Source: Treponema sp. (GTDB lineage: Bacteria > Spirochaetota > Spirochaetia > Treponematales > Breznakiellaceae). From it: 17,757 nucleotides of DNA. Shown piece by piece: positions 7,014 through 13,610 of this stretch; the first letter of the stretch is position 1; each line of letters opens with the position of its first letter. The stretch spans positions 1-17,757 of the forward strand of contig JAISYA010000011.1 of NCBI GenBank assembly GCA_031270205.1, read 5' to 3'. The position numbers were made by a program, and so were the translations under genes. The notes under the pieces are model-generated. The model saw nothing but the letters and a program-made list of their open reading frames with translations, made no database searches and was not told the DNA's origin.

Positions 7014-8402
7014 ATGAGGGTTTTAATTGTTGATGATGAAAAAAACATCCGTGAATCGCTGGGCAAATATTTAAGCCTTGAAAAAATAGATTCGCTGGGC
7101 GCCGAAAGCGGCGAGGCCGCGCTGGAACACCTTGCCAGGGAAATTTTTGACGCGGTGATCCTCGACCTGAAACTGCCGGGCATGACGGGCCAGGCGGTTC
7201 TGGAGCGGATGCAGCAAGACGGCATCCTTTCGCCGGTGATTATGATCAGCGCCCACGGGGAAATCCCCGACGCGGTGGAAGCCCTGAAAAGGGGCGCGAA
7301 AGATTATCTCGTGAAACCCTTTGACCCGGCGGAACTTTCCATCCGCCTCCGCTCCCTCATCGAAAACAAGCGCCGTGAAAATGTGCTTGAGGCGGCGATG
7401 CGCACCGAACCGCGCGCCGCGCCCGCGGGAAAAACCATGCTCCTGGGCGAGAGTCCGCTCATTAAACAGCTTTCCGATCAGATCGACAAAATTGCCGGTT
7501 CCGAGGTAACGGTACTCATCATTGGGGAAAGCGGGACCGGCAAAGAAGTTACCGCCCGTGAGATCCACGCCCGCAGCCCCGCCCGAGACGAACCTTTTGT
7601 GGCGGTAAACATCGGCGGCATTCACGAGGGCCTGATGGAGAGCGAACTGTTTGGCCACGAAAAAGGCTCGTTCACCGGCGCAAGCGCCCGCAAACAGGGC
7701 CTCTTCGAGCTTGCCGGCAGAGGCTGTCTCTTCCTTGACGAAATCGGCGAAATGCCCATGCTCCTGCAGGTCAAACTGCTGCGGGTATTGCAGGAGCGCA
7801 AAGTCCGCCGCCTTGGCGGCGTCAGCGACATCCCCATCAACGCCCGGATCATCTCCGCCACCAACCAGGACCTTGAGGTCCTGATAAAAGAAGGCCGTTT
7901 TCGGGAAGACCTCTACTACCGGCTTAACGTGTTCCGCATCGCCCTGCCCCCCCTGAGGGACCGCCGCGAAGACATCCCCCTGCTCGCCGAACATTTCATC
8001 GCCAAACACAAAGGCCGCGCCCGCCCCGCCCTCTCACAGGAAGCGCTTGAAAAACTCAAACGTTATTCCTTTCCCGGCAACGTGCGGGAACTGGAAAACA
8101 TTCTTGAACGCGCGCTTGTTTATTGCGGGGATTCCGTTATACGCAATACCGATATTGATCTGCATGAAGAAAGCGCCGCCGCGCCGAAAGGCATTGCGCG
8201 TAACGTCACGGGAAAGGCCCCGGCCCGCGCCGGTTCATCGGAGGCCGCGGACGCAAAGCCGCTGGATACCCTGGACGAAATCGAAAAACAGGCAATTATC
8301 GACGCTCTTTTACGCTGCAACGGCAACCGTACCCGCGCCGCGGAAGCGCTGGGCGTCAGCAGGAAAACCATTCTCAACAAGGTTAAACAGTATGGGTTAT
8401 AG
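7014..8402 (+). CDS. Sigma-54-dependent response regulator (NtrC/AtoC class)
   Basis: Transcription activator, 462 residues, starting five bases after the kinase stop, with GGGGA (7000-7004) upstream. The receiver domain (about 1-120) has acidic residues Asp7/Asp8, phospho-acceptor Asp51 (VILDLKLPG) and the conserved lysine in YLVKPFDP. The AAA+ domain (about 143-370) has Walker A GESGTGK (171-177), the sigma-54 contact loop GSFTGA (218-223; a variant of GAFTGA with Ser at position 2), Walker B with Asp242/Glu243 (LFLDEIGEMP) and RVIS-type sensor segments. A Fis-type helix-turn-helix ends the protein (TRAAEALGVSRKTILNKVKQYGL). All parts for phosphorylation-controlled activation look intact. 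Inferred target: the sigma-54 promoter at 708-723, through sites at 602-644. Confidence 0.93.
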   Translation: MRVLIVDDEKNIRESLGKYLSLEKIDSLGAESGEAALEHLAREIFDAVILDLKLPGMTGQAVLERMQQDGILSPVIMISAHGEIPDAVEALKRGAKDYLVKPFDPAELSIRLRSLIENKRRENVLEAAMRTEPRAAPAGKTMLLGESPLIKQLSDQIDKIAGSEVTVLIIGESGTGKEVTAREIHARSPARDEPFVAVNIGGIHEGLMESELFGHEKGSFTGASARKQGLFELAGRGCLFLDEIGEMPMLLQVKLLRVLQERKVRRLGGVSDIPINARIISATNQDLEVLIKEGRFREDLYYRLNVFRIALPPLRDRREDIPLLAEHFIAKHKGRARPALSQEALEKLKRYSFPGNVRELENILERALVYCGDSVIRNTDIDLHEESAAAPKGIARNVTGKAPARAGSSEAADAKPLDTLDEIEKQAIIDALLRCNGNRTRAAEALGVSRKTILNKVKQYGL

Positions 8403-8429
8403 ATGATTCCCATGAGCGTTTATTCGCAA

Positions 8430-8522
8430 GTCTGGTTTAATACCCCAAGGCAAGCTGCGCTTGCCAGGCTTGCCGCGGCTCAAATGCCGCAACGCTTACA
8501 AAGATTTGGTATTAAACCAGAC
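8430..8522. repeat. Structured inverted-repeat element, 93 bp
   Basis: GTCTGGTTTAATACC (8430-8444) and its exact reverse complement (8508-8522) form a 15-bp outer stem. Inside are two further perfect hairpins: GGCAAGC/GCTTGCC (8449-8455 and 8459-8465, loop TGC) and GCGGC/GCCGC (8475-8479 and 8486-8490). An extra GCTTGCC copy (8468-8474) could compete for the first arm. No T-run follows. It may be a REP- or MITE-like repeat, or a structured 3' region of the operon transcript. A weak plus-strand open frame through this gap has no ribosome binding site or family likeness. Confidence 0.6.
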
Positions 8523-8546
8523 GGTATAAAAAACTTCCTATCGAAC

Positions 8547-8607
8547 GAGCCTCCGATCAAGTTAAGCAGCGCTAAAGATACCGCGGGGCTTGCCCCCGCG
8601 GAGGCTC
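8547..8607 (-). terminator. Probable terminator hairpin at the end of the DEAD-box gene
   Basis: CCGCGGGG (8581-8588) and CCCCGCGG (8594-8601) make a very strong 8-bp stem with a 5-base loop. On the minus strand, the direction in which the helicase gene ends, it is followed by TATCTTT. An outer 9-bp inverted repeat, GAGCCTCCG (8547-8555) and CGGAGGCTC (8599-8607), overlaps the stop codon and shares the right arm, so a second fold is possible. The downstream U-tract is poor; it may work partly as a bidirectional barrier between convergent genes. Confidence 0.5.
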
Positions 8608-9913
8608 ATTCTGCGCCATAGGGCGCGCTTTCGTATACTTTCCCCTGGTATAACTCTCTGGGGCGTACAATGATGCCGAGCTTTTTTTCAAGGAGCGCGA
8701 GGCGGCGCATTTCCGCCTCATCACCGATGCTCACCATTATACCGCGCCTGCCCGCCCGGCCGGTACGGCCCGCCCGATGGATGTAGATTTCACTGTCCGC
8801 CGGGACATCCAGGGCAATGACGTGGCTGACACCGGGAATATCAAGGCCGCGGGCCGCCAGGTCTGAAGAGACCAGCACGGCGATTTTTCCGGCGCGGAAA
8901 GCGTCTACCGAGGCTTTCCGATCCCGCTTGTCCATTTTGCCGAACAGACCCGCCGCCGAAATGTGGTGGTATTGCAGTTGGGAAACAATTTTTCCCGCCT
9001 CGTCGTTCCTGCCGGCGAAAACCAGCGCCTTGAAACCGGCCTTTTTGGTTTTAACGGCGGCCAGCAGCGAGCGCAGGATTTGGACCTTCCGCCGCCCCTC
9101 GCTGAAAATGGCCCAGTGCTCAATCCGTTCCCGCAGTATTTCCCGCTCGTCGCTTTCAATAAGTTCCGCGCCCTCAAACAGGGGGGAAAGCATCTCCCCG
9201 GTTTTGAGCGAAACGGTGGCGGAACAGGCGGCGGCGAGGCTGCCGTCCCGCGCATCGCGCGCGATGAGCCGGAGAAGTTCGCGGGTTTCCTCAAGGCTTT
9301 CTTCGGCGGTCATCCGGTCCGCTTCATCCAGGACCAAAAAGCGCAGACCCTGAAACCTGAGCTTCCCCATTTTTGCCAGAGCCAGCAGCCGCCCCGGATT
9401 GCCCACCGCCGCACGGGGCTTTTTTTTCAGAACGTCAATCTGCCGGGCGAGGCCCACCGACCCGATGAGCAGCGCCGCGCCGGCAGTACCCGCGCGTCCT
9501 TCACGGGGAGCATCTTTTCCCGGGGCAAGCAAAAAATCAATTTCACCCTTAATCTGGGAACAAAGCTCAAAAGTCGGGGCGCAGATCAGCAGCTCCGGCC
9601 CCCGGTACTGGGGGTCCGCGGCCTTATCGCCCCCGGCGCTGCCGCCGGAGGCTTCGTCAATGCCGGGCAGGAGACGCCGCAGGGCCGGGAGCAAATAGGC
9701 GAAGGTTTTGCCCGTGCCCGTCCCGGAGCGGAAGATCACGCTTTTCCCGGCGGAAAGGGGGGGGATTACGAGGCGCTGAATCGCCGTGGGGGCGCTGATC
9801 GCCCGGCCGCGGAGTCTCTCGATAAAGACAGGATGGACGCCTAAACCGGTAAAATTTTCCGTTAATATTGATTTTGATTTTTCCATGCCGGCAGTTTGTC
9901 GCGCTTCGCGCAT
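8606..9913 (-). CDS. DEAD-box ATP-dependent RNA helicase
   Basis: RNA-unwinding ATPase, about 435 residues. Motifs in order: Q motif (APTAIQ, Gln46), motif I SGTGTGKT (63-70), Ia APTFELCSQ, Ib GNPGR (usually TPGR), motif II LDEAD, motif III SAT, motif IV ALVFAGR, motif V SSDLAARGLDIPG and motif VI HRAGRTGRAGR. The chain ends soon after the second RecA domain, without the basic C-terminal tail of CsdA or SrmB, so it is a minimal RhlE-like core. I start it at the ATG at 9913-9911: AGGGA lies a few bases upstream on the minus strand, whereas the ATG ten codons later (MEKSKS) has none. A frame extending to a GTG at 9973 lacks support. It lies 75 bases downstream of the glycosyltransferase stop and may share its transcript. 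Confidence 0.88.
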   Translation of the reverse strand: MREARQTAGMEKSKSILTENFTGLGVHPVFIERLRGRAISAPTAIQRLVIPPLSAGKSVIFRSGTGTGKTFAYLLPALRRLLPGIDEASGGSAGGDKAADPQYRGPELLICAPTFELCSQIKGEIDFLLAPGKDAPREGRAGTAGAALLIGSVGLARQIDVLKKKPRAAVGNPGRLLALAKMGKLRFQGLRFLVLDEADRMTAEESLEETRELLRLIARDARDGSLAAACSATVSLKTGEMLSPLFEGAELIESDEREILRERIEHWAIFSEGRRKVQILRSLLAAVKTKKAGFKALVFAGRNDEAGKIVSQLQYHHISAAGLFGKMDKRDRKASVDAFRAGKIAVLVSSDLAARGLDIPGVSHVIALDVPADSEIYIHRAGRTGRAGRRGIMVSIGDEAEMRRLALLEKKLGIIVRPRELYQGKVYESAPYGAE

Positions 9914-9988
9914 TATAGGTCCCTTATATTGTGGATTTTTTTGCGTTTTCCTGAAAGACTGCAAAAAAGCCACAGGCGCAAAAGGCTG

Positions 9989-10948
9989 CTAGGATTGGGC
10001 GGAAGAACGGCGGGGCCTAAAAAAATCCCGCAGTTTCCGCTGCTCCTTTCCGCCCAGGTATTCGTCCAGTTCCTTAACCAGATGGGCGTATTCGTCCAGG
10101 CTGGGCTGGAACTGCCTGATCCCGGCGGCGGCCGCTGAATTTTGCTTTTGGACACGGCGGCTGAAACGCCGCGATTTTTCCTCGGCCTTGATGAGGTGCT
10201 TTTCGATAGTATCCAGTAAATTCAAATCCTCCGGGCTTTCGGGCTTGTTGAAAGCGTCAAACTCGTACTTGACCACCTCGTCGTTGCGGATTTCCCCCTT
10301 AAAAGCCCGGTACAGGTTCAGCTTGATCCCTTTCTTCATGTAGGTAAAACGGCCTTCTTTTTCAAAGCGGCGTATGCTTACCATAATATAGGCCGAATTG
10401 AGATAGCGCAGGGCCCTGAACATCGATGCCCGTTTGACAAAATCGTTGTCCTCCGCCACGTAAATCGTCTCGTCAAAGCCGCCTACCCGCTCAAACAGCC
10501 GTTTTGTAACAAAAATGCAAAACCCGAAGGCCTTGGGATCAATCCACAGGTTGAGAAGTACCGCCAAATTCATCATCCGGTGGATGATCCGGTCCAGGCG
10601 ATAATCCGAAAGCGGCCGTATCTCGCAGGTGGCTAGGTCAATGTAGCGATCCCGCATCTCGTCGTACACGTTGCGGATAAAGCCGGGCGGCAGCACTACG
10701 TCCGCGTCAAGGAAAAAGAGAAACTCCCCGAGGGCAGCGGCAGCCCCGGCGTTCCGCCCCGCCGCGGGCGGCCCGCCGTCCACCACCCGGCAGCCTGCGG
10801 CGATGGCAATTTCCCTCGTCCGGTCCTTTGAATGGGCGTCGGCGACAATCATCTCGTAATCGTCAAAATCCTGGGCCTTGATACTGTCCAGGAGACGGGG
10901 CAGCATCTGTTCTTCGTTCAGGGCCGGGATAATCACGCTGACTTTCAT
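9989..10948 (-). CDS. Family 2 (GT-A fold) glycosyltransferase
   Basis: Predicted transferase of a sugar from a nucleotide-sugar donor, about 319 residues, acceptor unknown. The N-terminal half is a clear GT2 domain: VIIPALNEE at the start, nucleotide-binding DAHSKDRT (37-44), the metal-binding DAD at Asp81-Asp83 (FFLDADVVLPPGF) and a probable catalytic-region AEDNDF. No signal peptide and no confident TM helix; the hydrophobic stretch MMNLAVLLNLW could touch the membrane. The C-terminal about 100 residues are charged and helical, with many Lys/Arg, and unlike the core family. I chose ATG 10948; a TTG at 10954 in the same frame is the alternative. Neither has a clear ribosome binding site, and a promoter-like pair close upstream suggests a very short leader. 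Confidence 0.85.
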   Translation of the reverse strand: MKVSVIIPALNEEQMLPRLLDSIKAQDFDDYEMIVADAHSKDRTREIAIAAGCRVVDGGPPAAGRNAGAAAALGEFLFFLDADVVLPPGFIRNVYDEMRDRYIDLATCEIRPLSDYRLDRIIHRMMNLAVLLNLWIDPKAFGFCIFVTKRLFERVGGFDETIYVAEDNDFVKRASMFRALRYLNSAYIMVSIRRFEKEGRFTYMKKGIKLNLYRAFKGEIRNDEVVKYEFDAFNKPESPEDLNLLDTIEKHLIKAEEKSRRFSRRVQKQNSAAAAGIRQFQPSLDEYAHLVKELDEYLGGKEQRKLRDFFRPRRSSAQS

Positions 10949-10958
10949 GGTCAAAACC

Positions 10959-10987
10959 AGTATAACCTGTTTTTGGCGAAACGTAAA
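10959..10987 (-). promoter_or_regulatory. Candidate promoter for the glycosyltransferase, near-leaderless
   Basis: On the minus strand TTTACG (10987-10982) is followed after 17 bases by TATACT (10964-10959). The predicted start site is only a few bases before ATG 10948, agreeing with the missing ribosome binding site. The -35 match is modest. Confidence 0.3.
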
Positions 10988-11023
10988 GTTTCGAACGGGC
11001 CTTTGATCAAAAAATGAGGCGCC

Positions 11024-12361
11024 TTACCTTTTTACAACGGTATCCACCAGATTTTTGAAATCCTTGTCCAGGCCCGCTTCGGTTTTTGGGTCGGGGGTTA
11101 GAACGCCGCTGTTGATACGGGGGACGCCGTCCTCTTGAACAATGGTTTCCGTTTCCGGTGATGAAAACATCGACGAAAAAGGTGAAACAATTTCCACTTC
11201 GGCGAACACGGGGCCTTCGGCTTCTTCCGCGCCGGAAACGTTATTTGAAAATTCTACCGCGCTTTCCAGTTTCTTGATGTCATCCGCCGAGGGCCGGGGG
11301 CTTTTCGGGGAAGGGGATTTTGTTCTGGGCCTTTCTTCCAGCTCTTCCAGCTCTCCCGCCTCATCATCCCCGATTTCCACAACTTCTTCCAGTTCCTCAA
11401 GCTCTTCGGCTTGCGCCAGTTCTTCAGGTTTTTCCGTTTCTTCTTTCATTTCTTTCACCTCTTGTATTTCCTCCAACTCTTCCAGTTCTTCCGCAATTTC
11501 AACAGGGTCTTCCGCGTCCGGCGTTTTCACGGGAGAGGCAGCGCCGGCAGCGGGATTTGCCCCGGCCCGTTTTTGCGTTGCCGCGGCGAGCAGGCCGCCC
11601 GCTTTGGGCCGCGTTTTGGGACTGCCTTCGTCCGCTTTGGAAAGCGGACGCCTGCCGCTCCGGGCGTGTTCTGTTGGCGATAAGCGGCGGGTTTTCCCGG
11701 TTTTCTCTATTCCCCCAATTTCAAGGGACTCGATATTTCCGATTTTGGTAAATTCTTCGGCAGTTTCATCCACCTTCACGGTTTCGGATGAATCCGGCGT
11801 TTCCGCGGGAACGCCCGTTAAAGACGCCGGGGGCAGGGTTTGAAGAACGCGGGTCAATATATCCCGCAGTTTTTCTTCATCAATGCCGGCCCCGGTTTTT
11901 CCCCACATGCCGATAAGTTCCAGCAGTTCATCCCATGATGTATCAATAAAAGAATCGATATCCGCTTCGGAATACCGGCCCCGGCCCCATTTGATCCCCC
12001 GCTTTATTTCGGCGTGGACGCCTTCGCGCCGCTGTTCCAGTTCCATGGTCCAGCGCGCCCAGTCCATCTCGCCCTTTTGCTCGTAGAACTGTTCCATGAG
12101 GGATTTGCGCAGCGACTGCAGGCGGTACAGAATGATCGTTACGGGATCCTGGCGGAGGTTGAAACAGAAAAACACGGTGAGAAATATGGTGAAAAAAATC
12201 GAAAGGAAGAGCAGCATGTTCATGGCCGTGGGGAAGGCGAAGAGCGTTTTATCCAAACCGGACAGTCCGGTAAAGGCCAAAACCGTGACGACGGTAAAGA
12301 GAGCCAGAGATATCAACAGGCTTAAGACCACTTTTTGTGCCGCCGTCACCGCGTATCGCAT
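11024..12361 (-). CDS. Unrecognised membrane-anchored protein with Glu-rich cytoplasmic region
   Basis: No family recognised; 445 residues. Two hydrophobic segments (about 10-32 and 45-68) make an N-terminal hairpin. A basic/aromatic stretch follows (LYRLQSLRKSLMEQFYEQKGEMDWARWTME is helical), then a compact domain to about 185 with conserved-looking SFIDTSWDELLELIGMWGKTG. From about 190 on the chain is low complexity: basic/Pro/Ala-rich, then a strongly acidic repeat tract (about 270-345) made of ELEELEE-like units. It closes with a short tail ending KNLVDTVVKR. The topology suggests a long cytoplasmic tail, perhaps a scaffold or envelope-organising protein; this is speculation. ATG 12361 coincides with a repeated 9-mer shared in inverted form with the HflX side. 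No obvious ribosome binding site. Confidence 0.75.
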   Translation of the reverse strand: MRYAVTAAQKVVLSLLISLALFTVVTVLAFTGLSGLDKTLFAFPTAMNMLLFLSIFFTIFLTVFFCFNLRQDPVTIILYRLQSLRKSLMEQFYEQKGEMDWARWTMELEQRREGVHAEIKRGIKWGRGRYSEADIDSFIDTSWDELLELIGMWGKTGAGIDEEKLRDILTRVLQTLPPASLTGVPAETPDSSETVKVDETAEEFTKIGNIESLEIGGIEKTGKTRRLSPTEHARSGRRPLSKADEGSPKTRPKAGGLLAAATQKRAGANPAAGAASPVKTPDAEDPVEIAEELEELEEIQEVKEMKEETEKPEELAQAEELEELEEVVEIGDDEAGELEELEERPRTKSPSPKSPRPSADDIKKLESAVEFSNNVSGAEEAEGPVFAEVEIVSPFSSMFSSPETETIVQEDGVPRINSGVLTPDPKTEAGLDKDFKNLVDTVVKR

Positions 12362-12401
12362 GATACCATAATGTATCGCAAAACCGGGTTTTATGCGATA
12401 C
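12353..12401. promoter_or_regulatory. Triple GTATCGCA repeat in the divergent promoter gap
   Basis: GTATCGCA occurs at 12353-12360 and 12373-12380, and inverted as TGCGATAC at 12394-12401, with starts 20 and 21 bases apart, close to two helical turns. The outer pair extends to a 9-bp perfect inverted repeat (ATGCGATAC in each gene's direction). The second and third copies also form a hairpin with extra AAACC/GGTTT pairing. The position between divergent genes suggests an operator for one regulator controlling both. Confidence 0.5.
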
Positions 12402-12410
12402 TGTGAGTCT

Positions 12411-13571
12411 ATGGGAAAATTATACGAAACCGAAGAACGGCCAAAGCGGGCTTTTTTGGTCAGCCTGGCCGCCGGGAAAGAGGGCGAGGCGGAAGCCTCC
12501 GGCGCTGAACTGCGGCGGCTTGCCGAAACACTGGGGCTTGCTATTGCCGGACATGAAACGATCCGCGTGCGGGACCGTCAGCCGAAATTCGGTATGGGAA
12601 GCGGGAAAGCCGCCGAGTTGGCGGAAACGGCCGCTGAACTGGAAGCGGACTGCCTGGTTTTTGACTGGGACCCCAGCCCTTCCCAGCAGCGGAACTGGGA
12701 GGAGCTTGCGGGGATTCCCGTTGTGGATCGCCAGGAACTCATCATCCGCATTTTTGCGGAGCGGGCCGGTACAAGAGAGGCGGAACTGCAGGTAAAACTG
12801 GCGGAGCTGTCGTATTTTCTGCCCCGCCTCACTCACAAGTACATCGATCTTTCCCGCCAGCGGGGAGGGCGTTACGGCACGAGGGGCGGCGGCGAAACCC
12901 GCCTGGAAACGGACCGCCGCAAAATTGAGCGGAGGATTCAGCGGCTGGAAAAAGACCTTGAGGAAGTGCGGAAACAGCGGCAGGTGCGGCGGCGGCAGCG
13001 CGAGCGTCAAGGCCTCCCGGTCTGCGCCATTGTGGGCTATACCAACGCGGGCAAGTCCAGCCTGCTCAACGTCCTTAGCGGCGCGGACGTTCCGGTGGAG
13101 GACAAACTTTTCGCCACCCTGGACGCCGCCACCCGCCGCTTCGAGCCTGAGCCGGGCATGGCCGCGCTGCTCACCGACACTGTCGGATTTATCCGCCAGC
13201 TTCCCCATTCCCTAATCAAGGCTTTCCGTTCAACGCTGGAAGAAGCCGCCCTCGCGGACCTTTTGATCCACGTACTGGACGCGTCGGAGCCGGATATTGA
13301 AAACTGTTTTGAGACAACCCTTTCGGTGCTGCGGGAGCTGGGAGCGCAGGACATTCCCGTAATCACCGTGTTGAATAAAATCGACCGCGTTACAGCGCTT
13401 TCCCCGGCGGCGGGGACGGAAGCCGCCTCGCCAATAGAGGCATTGCTGCAGCGCTTCCCCGGAAGCGCGGCGCTGTCGGCCAAAAACGGTACTGGTCTGG
13501 AAGAACTTAAAATACGGATAGCGGCCGCGCTCAGGAAAACCCGCGCGGCGGAATCGCTTGTACAGCGATAG
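12411..13571 (+). CDS. hflX: HflX-family ribosome-associated GTPase
   Basis: GTPase that binds the large ribosomal subunit and is linked to rescue of stalled ribosomes. About 386 residues. The N-terminal HflX domain has the family hallmark KFGMGSGKAAEL and a segment LVFDWDPSPSQQRNWEE. A glycine-rich linker (RQRGGRYGTRGGGETRLETDRR) leads to a basic coiled helix. The G domain has G1 GYTNAGKSS (209-217), G2-region ATLDAATRRF, G3 DTVGFIRQLPHSL, G4 NKID and G5 SAKNGTG. I prefer the ATG at 12411 because the protein then begins MGKLYETEERPKRAFLVSL, as expected for the family. An in-frame ATG at 12393 lies inside the GTATCGCA repeat and would add six residues. Neither has a strong ribosome binding site. 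There is no hfq or other usual partner next to it. Confidence 0.9.
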   Translation: MGKLYETEERPKRAFLVSLAAGKEGEAEASGAELRRLAETLGLAIAGHETIRVRDRQPKFGMGSGKAAELAETAAELEADCLVFDWDPSPSQQRNWEELAGIPVVDRQELIIRIFAERAGTREAELQVKLAELSYFLPRLTHKYIDLSRQRGGRYGTRGGGETRLETDRRKIERRIQRLEKDLEEVRKQRQVRRRQRERQGLPVCAIVGYTNAGKSSLLNVLSGADVPVEDKLFATLDAATRRFEPEPGMAALLTDTVGFIRQLPHSLIKAFRSTLEEAALADLLIHVLDASEPDIENCFETTLSVLRELGAQDIPVITVLNKIDRVTALSPAAGTEAASPIEALLQRFPGSAALSAKNGTGLEELKIRIAAALRKTRAAESLVQR

Positions 13572-13593
13572 CGCCTTGATTATACTAAATCAA
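13558..13593 (+). promoter_or_regulatory. Candidate promoter with overlapping operator palindrome for the MFS gene
   Basis: TTGTAC (13558-13563, at the end of hflX) is followed after 17 bases by TATACT (13581-13586). The -10 box sits inside the perfect inverted repeat TTGATT (13576-13581) and AATCAA (13588-13593). A dimeric repressor binding there would block the -10. The -35 match is weak. Confidence 0.5.
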
Positions 13594-13596
13594 CTC

Positions 13597-13604
13597 AAAA
13601 GGAG
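13597..13604 (+). promoter_or_regulatory. Ribosome binding site deciding the MFS start
   Basis: AAAAGGAG lies six bases before the GTG at 13611. The overlapping ATG at 13609 is immediately followed by TGA, so GTG is the start codon. Confidence 0.75.
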
Positions 13605-13610
13605 TGTTAT

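Noticed and set aside
7071..8009. 312-codon minus-strand frame opposite the response regulator
   Set aside because: Mirror frame of a GC-rich gene; the plus strand has complete receiver and AAA+ motifs.
8403..8621. Plus-strand 72-codon frame after the response regulator
   Set aside because: Starts one base after the stop but has no ribosome binding site, reads through several hairpins and overlaps the helicase end; the sequence looks non-coding.
8963..9844. 293-codon plus-strand frame opposite the helicase
   Set aside because: Antisense shadow; all DEAD-box motifs lie on the minus strand.
9965..9990. AGCC/GGCT plus T6 as a terminator after the glycosyltransferase
   Set aside because: The stem is only four pairs with a 12-base loop; too weak to call despite the T-run.
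11142..11843. Serine-rich plus-strand frame of 233 codons
   Set aside because: Poly-Ser is what the complement of the Glu-rich tract of the minus-strand gene encodes in this frame; no start signal.
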